Shown here: positions 30,866-39,290 of the stretch, piece by piece
Numbering within the stretch: the first letter of the stretch is position 1
How the letters are laid out: each line of letters opens with the position of its first letter
Source of the DNA: an uncultured Oscillospiraceae bacterium
GTDB lineage: Bacteria; Bacillota; Clostridia; Oscillospirales; Oscillospiraceae
Assembly: GCA_958423465.1 (NCBI GenBank)
Contig: CATZRD010000001.1
Coordinates: forward strand, 1 to 64,000
Direction: 5' to 3'
Length of the DNA stretch: 64,000 nucleotides
Program-made: the position numbers and the translations under genes
The notes under the pieces: model-generated
Seen by the model: only the letters and a program-made list of their open reading frames with translations
What the model was told of the DNA's origin: nothing
Databases searched by the model: none

Positions 30866-31059
30866 GATGCGTTTCCTCCATTGGTTTTCAAAAAAATGCC
30901 AAAGTATGGCGCATGTGCACATCCCCGCGACGGCGGCGAAACGGGAGGTGAGGCCGCCTGTCCGGTCCGTTCACAGGAAAGGATATCCAGAATTTCCAGT
31001 CCCTAAACAGTGTATGCAGATGATCTGTAACTTTTGTTACTTTTTTGAAAACTTCGTGT
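30866..31059 (-). promoter_or_regulatory. Long structured 5' leader of the G5-3D gene
   Basis: About 190 bases of untranslated leader. It contains GTAAC-AAAA-GTTAC (31027-31040), a GGCGGC...GCCGCC pairing near 30930-30960, and a weak GCCA/TGGC hairpin followed by ATTTTTTT at about 30889-30912, shortly before the ribosome site. This is the arrangement of a leader attenuator. c-di-AMP (ydaO) riboswitches often precede such genes, but I cannot match that consensus here. Confidence 0.4.
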
Positions 31060-31088
31060 AGTATACCGTAAATCAAATGTTTTGTCAA
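31060..31088 (-). promoter_or_regulatory. Promoter of the G5-3D gene
   Basis: Minus strand: -35 TTGACA (31083-31088), 17-bp spacer, -10 TATACT (31060-31065). Confidence 0.87.
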
Positions 31089-31217
31089 GCTTTTCGTCAT
31101 AATTCCCGCAAATTGGTTAACATAACAGAAGGAAGCGGCGGTTATGACAAGGAAAAAACCGCCAAATTCCGCGAAAAAGGTTACAAGACTGGTTACAAAA
31201 AGTTACAGCGCGGAGCG
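31089..31217. other. Intergenic stretch without a gene
   Basis: No ORF of interest. It shows repeated GGTTA(A/C/T) words and an imperfect GGCGGTT...AACCGCC dyad (about 31137-31163). No function seen. Confidence 0.4.
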
Positions 31218-31264
31218 AAAAGCCGCCGCCCCTCCGGAAGTTCTCCGGCGGGGCGGCGGCTTTT
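31218..31264 (-). terminator. Terminator of the ffh-trmD cluster
   Basis: AAAAGCCGCCGCCCC (minus strand, from 31264) pairs across a nested CCGGA/TCCGG with GGGGCGGCGGCTTTT. Ends in TTTT, 48 bases after the trmD stop. Confidence 0.85.
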
Positions 31265-31311
31265 CAGCGGACGGGAGCGGGGGACAGGACTGTCCCGGAG
31301 CGCGGGGTCAG

Positions 31312-32097
31312 TCAGGGGGCTTTCGGCTCCGACGGCTCCCGACCCTCCCGGCGCAGCTCCTCATAGACCTCGGCCAGCAGGCGGCGGTCCGCCTTGGTGG
31401 ACATGAAATCCTCCTCCCGGAAGATGTCGGGCCGGCGGCGGAGGGTCCGCAGCATGGACTGCCGTCTGCGCCATTTGGCCACGTTCTCGTGGTGGCCGGA
31501 GAGGAGGACCTCCGGCACCTTCCGGCCATGCCACTCCTCCGGGCGGCTGTACTGGGGGTACTCCAAAAGGCCGTTCCAGTGGCTCTCCTCCTCGTAGCAG
31601 GCGGCCTCCGGCAGAACGCCGGGCACCATGCGGCACACCGCGTCCGCCACCGCCATGGCGGGAATCTCCCCGCCGGTGAGAACGAAGTCCCCCAGAGAGA
31701 TCTCCTCGTCCACGCACTCGTCAAGGAAGCGCTGGTCCACCCCCTCGTAGTGACCGCAGACCAGGATCAGGTGGTCGTAGTCCCGGAGGAGCTGCCGGGC
31801 CTTGTCCTGGCAGAAGGTATCACCGCAGGGGGACAGATAAATGGTGCGGCTGCGGGGGGTTCCAAAGCTCTCCTTAATGTAGGACCAGCATCTGTAAAGG
31901 GGATCTGCCTGCATCACTGCCCCCCGGCCGCCGCCGTAGGGGTAATCGTCCACCTGCTTCTGCTTGTTCACTGTGTAGTCCCGGATCTGGTGGGCTTCGA
32001 TGCGGATGAACCCCCGCTCCTGGGCGCGGCCCAGGATGGATTCGTTCATCATGTCCCCCACAGTCTCGGGAAACAGGGTCATAATGTCAATCCTCAT
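31312..32097 (-). CDS. trmD: tRNA (guanine-N1-)-methyltransferase
   Basis: 261 aa SPOUT methyltransferase making m1G37. MRIDIMTLFPE start, LSPCGDTFCQDKARQL, the knot LVCGHYEGVDQRFLDE, and SLGDFVLTGGEIPAM are all present. ATG 32097 lies inside the end of rimM (11-base overlap). The usual downstream rplS is absent; a terminator follows instead. Confidence 0.96.
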   Translation of the reverse strand: MRIDIMTLFPETVGDMMNESILGRAQERGFIRIEAHQIRDYTVNKQKQVDDYPYGGGRGAVMQADPLYRCWSYIKESFGTPRSRTIYLSPCGDTFCQDKARQLLRDYDHLILVCGHYEGVDQRFLDECVDEEISLGDFVLTGGEIPAMAVADAVCRMVPGVLPEAACYEEESHWNGLLEYPQYSRPEEWHGRKVPEVLLSGHHENVAKWRRRQSMLRTLRRRPDIFREEDFMSTKADRRLLAEVYEELRREGREPSEPKAP

Positions 32098-32593
32098 GGC
32101 TGCCCATCCCCTCCCAGACATGGATCTCCATGATCCCGTCCGTCAAGTTGATATCCTTTACAAATGCCGGAACAGCGGGGATCAGGTACTCATCCTTCCC
32201 GCCCCGGACGGCGTAGACCTTGTGGGCGGGATAGGAAAGGACCTCTTCCACGGTCCCCAGGGCCTCCCCGGTCTCCGCGTTTCGGGCGGTGAGGCCCACC
32301 AGCTCCTGATCGAAATAGACCCCCTCCGGCAGCGTCACGTCGGACCGCCGGACAGACACCGGCTGCCCCTTCAGCGCCAGGGCGGCGTCCATATCCTCCA
32401 CGCCCTCCAGTTTCATCAGCAGGCAGCCCTTGTGGACCCGGCAGGCGGAGACCGGTACGGTCCTGCCCGCCAGACGGACGGCCCCGCAGCCGGTGAGGTA
32501 CTGGGGGGCGATGCCCTGGGGCAGCAGCTTCACCTCGCCGCGGATGCCGTGGGCGTTGACAATGATGCCAATGGCGATATACGCTTGTTCCAT
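32087..32593 (-). CDS. rimM: 16S rRNA processing / 30S maturation factor RimM
   Basis: 168 aa. N-terminal IGIIVNAHGIRGEVKL and C-terminal PRC-barrel block (VYAVRGGKDEYLIPAVPAFVKDI...). Binds S19 during 30S assembly. ATG 32593 with GGAG about 10 bases upstream. Confidence 0.95.
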   Translation of the reverse strand: MEQAYIAIGIIVNAHGIRGEVKLLPQGIAPQYLTGCGAVRLAGRTVPVSACRVHKGCLLMKLEGVEDMDAALALKGQPVSVRRSDVTLPEGVYFDQELVGLTARNAETGEALGTVEEVLSYPAHKVYAVRGGKDEYLIPAVPAFVKDINLTDGIMEIHVWEGMGSHED

Positions 32594-32655
32594 ATGGGCT
32601 CTTCTCCTTCGGGGATGGGATGTTGATGGCGGCGGATGTCTCAGAGGCGCTCTCA

Positions 32656-33192
32656 GGCGTCCCGGTAAAAGGTGATATCGCTTTTGCCTTCCTGGGACGT
32701 GCCGCGGTAGACCCGGGTATCCAGACCGCCGATCTGGAAGCCCTGCTTCAAATAGAAGCGGCAGGCGGCCAGGTTGTTGTCCTGAGCCTGGAGGTAGAGG
32801 CCCCGATAACCGTTGGCCAGGCTGACCTCCAGGGCCCTGCCCACCAGCAGGGAGCCAACGCCGCGCCGCCGGAACGCCCGGTCTACCTTCAGGTTTTCCA
32901 GATACATGTAGGCAAAAAATCCCGGCTTCAGGACCGCCAGCCCCACGCACCGTTCCCCCTGATAGGCCCCCAGAAAGATCGTGTCCGAAGTCAGGTCCTC
33001 CAGGTCGTACCTGTCCTCCGGGAAGCACATCTCCCCGGTCTTCTCCGGAGGCCACAGCTCCTCCCGCCAGCTCCAGCGCCCGTCGGCGTAGGAGGGGAGA
33101 AGGCGGCCGAAGAGGGGGAAGGGGTGATTGGGCAGCAGAATGTCCTGGCGGTGGGCCTGGTCGATCTGCCGCACGGCAATGGCGTCACACAT
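32656..33192 (-). CDS. GNAT N-acetyltransferase
   Basis: About 179 aa. GNAT core with YMYLENLKVDRAFRRRGVGSLLVGRALE (acetyl-CoA pyrophosphate loop RRRGVG) near residue 105-132, and the C-terminal QDNNLAACRFYLKQGFQIGG stretch found in small-molecule acetyltransferases. AGGAGG lies 10 bases before the ATG. It sits between khpA and rimM, an insertion relative to the usual operon order. The substrate is unknown; some antibiotic acetyltransferases share this C-terminal pattern. The stop lies near 32653-32656. Confidence 0.85.
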
Positions 33193-33257
33193 GGGATCGC
33201 CCTCCTTTCGGTCTCAGCTTGCGAAAAGCGGCCCACCGAATGGGCGGGCCGCTTCCT

Positions 33258-33488
33258 TCAATCTACAATGTCAACGGAGACCCGCTGGCCGGTACGCTGA
33301 GCGTAGGAACGGATCAGCGTCCGGATCTCCTTGGCGATACGGCCCTGGCGGCCAATGACCTTGCCCATGTCGTCGGCGGCCACCCGCAGCTCCAGGGTCA
33401 GCTCCTGATCTCCCGCCACCTCTGTAACGGTGACTTCGTCAGGAGCGTCCACCAGGTTCCGGGCGACATAGAGCAGAAGATCCTTCAT
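33258..33488 (-). CDS. khpA: KH-domain RNA-binding protein KhpA
   Basis: 76 aa from ATG 33488 (GGAAG 8 bases upstream). The single KH domain has the GxxG loop in GKVIGRQGRIAKEIRTL. An ATG at 33512 overlapping the rpsP stop (TAATG) is an alternative that adds 8 residues. In Firmicutes KhpA pairs with KhpB in RNA binding and cell elongation control (family knowledge). Confidence 0.92.
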   Translation of the reverse strand: MKDLLLYVARNLVDAPDEVTVTEVAGDQELTLELRVAADDMGKVIGRQGRIAKEIRTLIRSYAQRTGQRVSVDIVD

Positions 33489-33511
33489 GCTGCTGCTTCC
33501 AACCGGTTCCA

Positions 33512-33751
33512 TTACAGCACGTCAACCTTCTTCAGCAGGGCGCGGACGGTGTCGGTGGGCTGAGCGCCGGTCTTGATCCACTCCCGGGCGCGGTCAGCGT
33601 CGATCTTGATCTCAGCGGGGGAGACGCAGGGATTGTAGGTGCCCAGTTCCTCGATGAAGCGGCCGTCCCGGGGATAGCGGCTGTCGGCGACGACAACGCG
33701 ATAGAACGGAGCCTTCTTGGCGCCCATGCGGCGCAGTCTGATCTTGACCAT
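33512..33751 (-). CDS. rpsP: 30S ribosomal protein S16
   Basis: 79 aa; MVKIRLRRMGAKKAPFYRVV start and SRYPRDGRFIEELGTYNP are diagnostic. Normal length. Lies in the ffh-rpsP-khpA-rimM-trmD order. Confidence 0.97.
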   Translation of the reverse strand: MVKIRLRRMGAKKAPFYRVVVADSRYPRDGRFIEELGTYNPCVSPAEIKIDADRAREWIKTGAQPTDTVRALLKKVDVL

Positions 33752-33838
33752 GATGTTGTTCCTCCAGTAATGTGATTGATAATAAGTTATTTATCATAAA
33801 TGCCGGATATCCCGCTGCATTTATCTGATCCAGGCGGC

Positions 33839-35227
33839 TTATTTCAGCCGCTTTTTCCGGCCGAAGCCATGCATCTTGCTGACGCCGCCCATTTTGCCCA
33901 GATTGGGCATACCGCCCATCCCCTTGGGCATCTTGCCCTTGGAGAACTGCTTGGTGAGCTGGAGCATCATCTCATACTGCTTCAAAAGCCGGTTTACGTC
34001 CGACACGTCCAGTCCGCAGCCGGCGGCCACACGCTTTTTCCGGCTGGCGTTGAGCAGACCGGGATTCTCCCGCTCCCTGGGCGTCATGGAGAGGATGATG
34101 GCCTCCTGACGGCTCAGCAGCTTCTCGTCTACCTGGGCCCCGGCCAGCTGCCGGCCCATCTGCCCCGGCATCATGGCCGCCAGCTGGCTGAGGTCGCCCA
34201 TGTTCTTCAGCTGGGCCATCTGATCCAGATAGTCGCTGAGGGTAAAGCGGTTCTTTTTCAGCTTCTCCTCCAGCTGGGCGGCCTTCTTCTCGTCGAAGCT
34301 CTGCTCGGCCTTTTCAATGAGGGAGAGCATATCGCCCATGCCCAGGATCCGGGAAGCCATCCGGTCGGGGTGGAACAGCTCGATCATGTCCAGCTTCTCG
34401 CCGGTGCCCACGAACTTGATGGGCTTTCCGGTGGCGGCCCGGATGGAAAGGGCCGCGCCGCCTCTGGCGTCGCCGTCCAGCTTGGTCAGCAGCACGCCGT
34501 CGATGCCCAGGGCCTGGTCAAAGGCGGAGGCGGCGTTCACCGCGTCCTGGCCGGTCATGGCGTCCACCACCAGCAGGATCTCGTCGGGATGGACGGCGGC
34601 CTTCACGTTCTTCAGCTCGTCCATCAGCTTCTCGTCGATGTGGAGCCGTCCGGCGGTGTCCAGGAACACCATGTCGAAGCCGTGGTCCCTGGCGTAGGCC
34701 ACGGACGCCTGGGCGATCCGCACCGGGTCGGACTGACCCATCTCAAAGACGGGAATGTCCAGCTGACGGCCCACCACCTGCAATTGCGTGATGGCGGCGG
34801 GACGGTACACGTCGCAGGCGACCAGCAGAGGGCGCTTTCCCTGGGTGCGCTTCATGAGGCCCGCCAGCTTGGCGCCGTTGGTGGTCTTGCCGGCGCCCTG
34901 AAGGCCCACCATCATGACGACAGTGGGGGGGTGGGGCGCCATGTTCAGCTTGGCGTTGGACCCGCCCATGAGGGCGGTCAGCTCCTCGTTGACGATCTTG
35001 ATGATCTGCTGGGCGGGGGTAAGGCTCTCCAGCACGTCGGCGCCTACGGCCCGCTCCGTGACTTTGGCCACAAAGTCCTTGACCACCTTGTAGCTGACGT
35101 CCGCCTCCAGCAGCGCCAGACGGACCTCCCGCATGGCCTCCTTGACGTGGGCCTCGGTGATGCGTCCCTGGCCCCGCAGGCGCTTGAACGTCGCGTTCAG
35201 TTTTTCAGACAGGCCCTCAAATGCCAT
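33839..35227 (-). CDS. ffh: Signal recognition particle GTPase Ffh
   Basis: 462 aa. N domain (residues 1-90), G domain with GLQGAGKTTNGAK, DTAGRLHID and TKLDGDARGG, then a Met-rich M domain at the C-terminus (QMAQLKNMGDLSQLAAMMPGQMG... and FSKGKMPKGMGGMPNLGKMGG). Targets nascent membrane proteins to FtsY/SecYEG. It starts 13 bases after ylxM. Confidence 0.97.
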   Translation of the reverse strand: MAFEGLSEKLNATFKRLRGQGRITEAHVKEAMREVRLALLEADVSYKVVKDFVAKVTERAVGADVLESLTPAQQIIKIVNEELTALMGGSNAKLNMAPHPPTVVMMVGLQGAGKTTNGAKLAGLMKRTQGKRPLLVACDVYRPAAITQLQVVGRQLDIPVFEMGQSDPVRIAQASVAYARDHGFDMVFLDTAGRLHIDEKLMDELKNVKAAVHPDEILLVVDAMTGQDAVNAASAFDQALGIDGVLLTKLDGDARGGAALSIRAATGKPIKFVGTGEKLDMIELFHPDRMASRILGMGDMLSLIEKAEQSFDEKKAAQLEEKLKKNRFTLSDYLDQMAQLKNMGDLSQLAAMMPGQMGRQLAGAQVDEKLLSRQEAIILSMTPRERENPGLLNASRKKRVAAGCGLDVSDVNRLLKQYEMMLQLTKQFSKGKMPKGMGGMPNLGKMGGVSKMHGFGRKKRLK

Positions 35228-35240
35228 AACCGGTTACTCC

Positions 35241-35606
35241 TTATTCACGCATCGCCGCGACGGCCTGGGAGATGGCGTCCGCAAGGGCGTCGATCCGCGG
35301 GTCCTCATATTGGCGGTAGTTGATGGTCTTCAGCTCGTCGGCGGCGGACTGGACGGCGTCCAGCTTCTCCCGCATCTGCAGAAAGCGCCGGATGAGGCCG
35401 GTCTTGTCCTCGATCTCCTGCATGGTCCGCTCCGCCCGGACGATCACGTCCCGGACGCCCTGGCGGGTGATATCGTTGTTCTCGGCGATCTCCCCCAGGC
35501 TCAGGTCCTCGTTGTAATAGAGATCAAAAAACTCCCGCTGCCGCTGGGTGAGAAGCTCACCGTAAAAATCGAACAGCATGGTCATGCGATAAGTCTGGTT
35601 TTTCAC
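35241..35606 (-). CDS. ylxM: YlxM/p13-like helix-turn-helix protein
   Basis: 121 aa. MTMLFDFYGELLTQRQREFFDLYYNEDLSLGEIAENNDITRQGVRDVI is the UPF0122/YlxM sigma-4-like HTH signature. Always upstream of ffh in Firmicutes and thought to modulate SRP function. First gene of this operon. Confidence 0.93.
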   Translation of the reverse strand: MKNQTYRMTMLFDFYGELLTQRQREFFDLYYNEDLSLGEIAENNDITRQGVRDVIVRAERTMQEIEDKTGLIRRFLQMREKLDAVQSAADELKTINYRQYEDPRIDALADAISQAVAAMRE

Positions 35607-35653
35607 GGCGTGCCCTCCAAGCGTAAAGTGTTTTGGCTTTACAAACCTTGTTT

Positions 35654-35682
35654 ATGATACCGTACTTTCCGCCAAAAGTCAA
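35654..35682 (-). promoter_or_regulatory. Promoter of ylxM-ffh-...-trmD
   Basis: Minus strand: -35 TTGACT (35677-35682), 17-bp spacer, -10 TATCAT (35654-35659). Confidence 0.78.
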
Positions 35683-35733
35683 GAGGAATTTATAAAAAGA
35701 AGAAAAATAGAGAAAAAGTGGGGAATACCGCCA

Positions 35734-35762
35734 TTGACAAACGGACGGATTGCCGCTATACT
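35734..35762 (+). promoter_or_regulatory. Promoter of the tyrS T-box transcript
   Basis: -35 TTGACA (35734-35739), 17-bp spacer, -10 TATACT (35757-35762). Confidence 0.88.
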
Positions 35763-35767
35763 GCCAG

Positions 35768-36033
35768 ATAGACGCGATGAAGGGAAGAAGTAGCGGTCCT
35801 ACCCCTGCCAAGAGAGCCCCTGGCCGGTGGAAAGGGGAGAGGGCGGGCCGTGAATACATCCCGGAGCAGCGGACCGAACCGCGGGCTTTTTCCGCCAGTA
35901 GGCTCCGCCGGGTGCGCCCGATACAGCGCGTGAGTCGCAAGACTTGCTGAGACCTCATCCGCGAGGGTGGGGTGAACAGAGGTGGTACCGCGTATTTACG
36001 CCCTCTGTCCTGCGGGACGGGGGCATTTTTATA
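35768..36033 (+). promoter_or_regulatory. T-box riboswitch of tyrS
   Basis: Leader with the T-box sequence AGAGGTGGTACCGCG (35978-35992) and an intrinsic terminator GCCCTCTGTCC-TGCG-GGACGGGGGC then ATTTTTA (36000-36031). Stem I carries the specifier loop GAATACATC with UAC (Tyr) at 35855-35857, consistent with the downstream gene. Uncharged tRNA-Tyr would pair and favour the antiterminator. Confidence 0.93.
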
Positions 36034-36074
36034 TCCTCACGCCCGAATCTATGATGAGTAAGGAGAACAGAACC

Positions 36075-37307
36075 ATGCAGCTCTACGAAGAACTGGTTGC
36101 CCGGGGCCTCATTGCCCAGGTGACCAACGAGGATGAGATCCGCTCCATGATCAACGCCGGGAAGGCCACCTTCTACATTGGCTTTGACTGTACGGCGGAC
36201 AGCCTGACCGCCGGTCACTTTGTCACGCTGACCCTGATGAAGCGCCTGCAGCAGGCGGGCAACAGGCCCATCGCCCTCATCGGCGGCGGCACCACCATGA
36301 TCGGCGACCCCTCCGGCCGCACGGATATGCGCAGGATGCTGACCAAGGAGGACATCGACCACAACGCCGCCTGCTTCCGCCGCCAGATGTCCCGCTTTAT
36401 TGATTTCGGCGACGGCGAGGGCCAGGCCAGGATGGTCAACAACGCCGACTGGCTGCTGAAGCTGAACTATGTGGACCTGCTGCGGGAGGTGGGCGCCTGC
36501 TTCTCCGTGAACAACATGCTCCGGGCCGAGTGCTACAAGCAGCGCATGGAGAAGGGCCTGAGCTTCCTGGAGTTCAACTACATGATCATGCAGAGCTACG
36601 ACTTTTACTACATGTTCCAGCACAACGGCTGCAACATGCAGTTCGGCGGCAACGACCAGTGGAGCAACATGCTGGGCGGCACGGAGCTGATCCGCCGCAA
36701 GCTGGGCAAGGACGCCTATGCCATGACCATCACCCTGCTGACGGACTCCCAGGGCAACAAGATGGGCAAGACCGCCGGCAACGCCGTGTGGCTGGATCCC
36801 AACAAGACCAGTCCCTACGATTTCTACCAGTACTGGCGGAACGTGGGAGACGCGGATGTGATGAAGTGCATCCGCTGGCTGACCTTCCTGCCCCTGGAGC
36901 AGATCGACGAGATGGACCGCTGGGAGGGCAGCCAGCTGAACCGGGCCAAGGAGATCCTGGCCTGGGAGCTGACCAATATGGTCCACGGCAGGGAGGAGGC
37001 CGACAAGGCCCAGGAGGCCGCCCGGGCCCTCTTCGGCGGCGGCGGAGACAGGGGAGAGATGCCCACCACGGAGCTTGTGAACGACCAGTTCGGCGACGGG
37101 CAGATCGGTATTCTGAATCTGCTGGTGGCCTGCGGCCTGGCCCCCTCCAAGGGCGAGGCCCGGCGTCTGGTCCAGCAGGGCGGCGTGTCGGTGAATGATG
37201 AGAAGATCACCGACATCGACCGGAAATTTGGCTGCGAGCTGTTCCTGGGGGAGGGCCTCATCATCAAAAAGGGGAAGAAGGTCTTCCACCGGGCCGTCAT
37301 GAGCTGA
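36075..37307 (+). CDS. tyrS: Tyrosyl-tRNA synthetase
   Basis: 410 aa. Class I signature region FDCTADSLTAGHFVTL, tyrosine-binding QSYDFYYMFQHNGCNMQFGGNDQW, KMSKS variant NKMGKTAGNAVWLD, and a C-terminal S4 domain (GEARRLVQQGGVSVNDEKI). ATG 36075 with AAGGAG 8 bases upstream. The longer reading begins inside the T-box and is rejected. Confidence 0.96.
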   Translation: MQLYEELVARGLIAQVTNEDEIRSMINAGKATFYIGFDCTADSLTAGHFVTLTLMKRLQQAGNRPIALIGGGTTMIGDPSGRTDMRRMLTKEDIDHNAACFRRQMSRFIDFGDGEGQARMVNNADWLLKLNYVDLLREVGACFSVNNMLRAECYKQRMEKGLSFLEFNYMIMQSYDFYYMFQHNGCNMQFGGNDQWSNMLGGTELIRRKLGKDAYAMTITLLTDSQGNKMGKTAGNAVWLDPNKTSPYDFYQYWRNVGDADVMKCIRWLTFLPLEQIDEMDRWEGSQLNRAKEILAWELTNMVHGREEADKAQEAARALFGGGGDRGEMPTTELVNDQFGDGQIGILNLLVACGLAPSKGEARRLVQQGGVSVNDEKITDIDRKFGCELFLGEGLIIKKGKKVFHRAVMS

Positions 37308-37319
37308 CAGGCCGGAAAA

Positions 37320-37354
37320 GGCCGCCCCGGCGGAGCGTCTCCGCCGGGGCGGCC
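37320..37354. terminator. Hairpin terminator after tyrS
   Basis: 16-bp perfect stem (37320-37335 with 37339-37354), loop CGT; no T-run. Confidence 0.65.
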
Positions 37355-37373
37355 ATCTGTAACATAACTGTAA

Positions 37374-37402
37374 CTGTACTTTTTTCCCAGGCCGCGTATA
37401 CT
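37374..37402 (+). promoter_or_regulatory. Candidate promoter of the ABC-F leader
   Basis: -10 TATACT (37397-37402), 17-bp spacer, poor -35 CTGTAC (37374-37379). It is the only good -10 upstream of the attenuator. Confidence 0.45.
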
Positions 37403-37422
37403 ATACCTATAAGGACCTATAA

Positions 37423-37441
37423 GGCAAAGCAGGGCTTTGCC
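37423..37441 (+). other. Leader hairpin upstream of the uORF
   Basis: GGCAAAGC-AGG-GCTTTGCC, 8-bp perfect stem near the start of the ABC-F leader. Confidence 0.55.
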
Positions 37442-37503
37442 AAGAAGGTTTCATTTGCCGCCCGATCTGATGGAAAAGAAACGGCGGGAGAAAGGGTGAA
37501 AGA

Positions 37504-37518
37504 ATGATCATCAAGTAA
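37504..37518 (+). CDS. Four-codon leader peptide (MIIK) of the ABC-F attenuator
   Basis: ATG ATC ATC AAG TAA, preceded by GGGAGAAAGGG 7-18 bases upstream, a strong ribosome site for so short an ORF. Short uORFs of this kind precede several antibiotic-inducible ABC-F and Erm genes, where drug-stalled ribosomes change leader folding. It is too short to prove by sequence alone. Confidence 0.55.
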   Translation: MIIK

Positions 37519-37583
37519 TTTGATTTTCGTGCCGCGGGATGGATTCCGGCAGGCGCGCCCACGGGGCGGGCCTGATTCCTGTC

Positions 37584-37687
37584 GCCGAAAGTCAGAGATG
37601 CTTGGTGGTATTGGCCGAAGCGTCCGCCTCGGCGCGCCCATACATGGCTCTCTGTCTGCTTTCGGCCTGTCCGGAAGCAGATTTTTT
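37584..37687 (+). promoter_or_regulatory. Antiterminator / terminator pair upstream of the ABC-F gene
   Basis: Terminator: CTGCTTTCGG (37656-37665) pairs with CCGGAAGCAG (37671-37680), one G-U, then ATTTTTT. Competing fold: GCCGAAAG (37584-37591) pairs with CTTTCGGC (37659-37666), and CAGAGA (37593-37598) with TCTCTG (37649-37654), together 14 bp that would dismantle the terminator stem. This is classic transcription attenuation geometry. Confidence 0.8.
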
Positions 37688-37724
37688 CTTGCCTTCTTCT
37701 CTGAAAGAGGGCGGAAGGGAGGCC

Positions 37725-39290
37725 ATGATGCTGCAAATCGAACATTTGACCCTGACCCACCGGAAGGACCTGCGGACCCTGGTGGAGGATCTCAGCCTTG
37801 TCCTGAACCCGGGGGATAAGGCGGCCCTTATCGGGGAGGAGGGCAACGGCAAATCCACCGTCCTCAAGTGGATCTTCGACCCGGCTCTCGTGGAGAGCTA
37901 CTGCCAGTGGTCCGGCTCCCTGGCGGGACGGGGCCACTCCCTGGGCTACCTGGCCCAGGAGCTGACGGCGGAGGAAAAGGACCTGTCCGTCTATGACTTC
38001 TGCGCCCAGTGTCCCGCCTTTCTGGACCTGGACTACCGGGAGCTGGCTCAGACCGCCCGCCGCCTCCGATTTGATCCGGGGGAGTACTATAGCCAGCGGC
38101 CGATGGGCACTCTCTCCGGCGGGGAGCAGATCAAGGTGCAGCTCAGCCGCCTGCTCTTTGCCCGGCACGACGTGCTGCTGCTGGACGAGCCCTCCAGCGA
38201 CGTGGATCTTGAGACCCTGCGGTGGCTGGAACAGTTCATCCGAAGCTATCAAGGGATCATCCTTTACATTTCCCACGATGAGACACTTCTGGAGAATACC
38301 GCCAACGTAATTATTCACATTGAGCACCCCAGGGAGGGAAAGCCGCCCCGGTGCTCCGTCCTGCGGACGGGCTATCGGGATTATGTCTGCCGCCGGGACG
38401 CGGCCATAGCCGATCAGACCCGGCAGGCCCGGAAGGAGCGGGAGGAATACGACAAAAAGATGGAGAAGTACCGCCAGATCCAGCAGAGCGTGGAGCACGC
38501 CCAGGCTACGATCACCCGCCAGGCCCCAGCTACCGGACGGCTGCTGAAAAAGAAGATGCACACCGTTCTGGCCATGGGACGCCGCTTCGACCGGGAGGCG
38601 GAGAGCATGACCCAGCTTCCCCAGGTGGAGGAGGCGGTCTTTCTCCGGTTTTCCCCGGAAATATCTCTGCCTGCCGGGAAGACCGTGCTGGACTGGCGGC
38701 TGGAGGATCTGCGGGCAGGGGAGCGACTTCTGGCCACCGATCTCCGCCTGCGGGTGATGGGCGGAGAAAAAGTCGGGATCATGGGCCCCAACGGAGCGGG
38801 CAAGACCACTCTTCTGCGGCTCATAGCGGAGCAGCTCCTGGCCCGGCGGGACCTGAAGGCCGCCTACATGCCCCAGGACTACGCCGACACGCTCCCCCTG
38901 GACCGGACCCCCATCGACTATCTGGCTCCCGGCGGGGAAAAGGAGGAGGCCACCCGTGCCCGCACCTTCCTGGGCAGCATCCGCTTCGCCCGTGAGGAGA
39001 TGTTCCACCCCATCCGGGAACTCAGCGGCGGTCAGAAGGCCAAGCTGCTGCTGACAAAGATGATGCTGGACGGGGTGAACGTGCTGGTTTTGGACGAGCC
39101 TACCCGGAATTTTTCGCCCCTCTCCGGTCCCCGGGTAAGAGCGGTGTTCCGGGACTTCGGCGGCAGCGTTATCAGCGTATCGCATGACCGGAAGTTCCTG
39201 ACAGAAGTGTGTGACAAGGTATATCGCTTGACAGAATCCGGGCTGATACCGGTGGAAAAAGCGGACTTGCATCAGGAGGAATCATTATGA
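37725..39290 (+). CDS. ABC-F family ATPase (ribosome-associated, possible antibiotic resistance)
   Basis: 521 aa with two ABC cassettes and no membrane part. First Walker A GEEGNGKST, signature LSGGEQIKVQLSRLLFA, LLLDEPSSDVDLETL. A charged interdomain linker runs from about residue 230 to 300. Second Walker A GPNGAGKTT, signature LSGGQKAKLLLTKMM, LVLDEPTRNFSPLS. Such proteins bind the ribosomal E site and eject PTC-bound drugs or rescue stalls. ATG 37725 (or 37728) follows AAGGGAGG. Longer in-frame readings run through the attenuator. The regulated leader favours a drug-responsive protection factor; which drug cannot be told. Confidence 0.92.
   Translation: MMLQIEHLTLTHRKDLRTLVEDLSLVLNPGDKAALIGEEGNGKSTVLKWIFDPALVESYCQWSGSLAGRGHSLGYLAQELTAEEKDLSVYDFCAQCPAFLDLDYRELAQTARRLRFDPGEYYSQRPMGTLSGGEQIKVQLSRLLFARHDVLLLDEPSSDVDLETLRWLEQFIRSYQGIILYISHDETLLENTANVIIHIEHPREGKPPRCSVLRTGYRDYVCRRDAAIADQTRQARKEREEYDKKMEKYRQIQQSVEHAQATITRQAPATGRLLKKKMHTVLAMGRRFDREAESMTQLPQVEEAVFLRFSPEISLPAGKTVLDWRLEDLRAGERLLATDLRLRVMGGEKVGIMGPNGAGKTTLLRLIAEQLLARRDLKAAYMPQDYADTLPLDRTPIDYLAPGGEKEEATRARTFLGSIRFAREEMFHPIRELSGGQKAKLLLTKMMLDGVNVLVLDEPTRNFSPLSGPRVRAVFRDFGGSVISVSHDRKFLTEVCDKVYRLTESGLIPVEKADLHQEESL

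Noticed and set aside
30866..31059. c-di-AMP (ydaO) riboswitch before the G5-3D gene
   Set aside because: Expected from family knowledge, but I could not match the conserved core; kept only as an unidentified leader.
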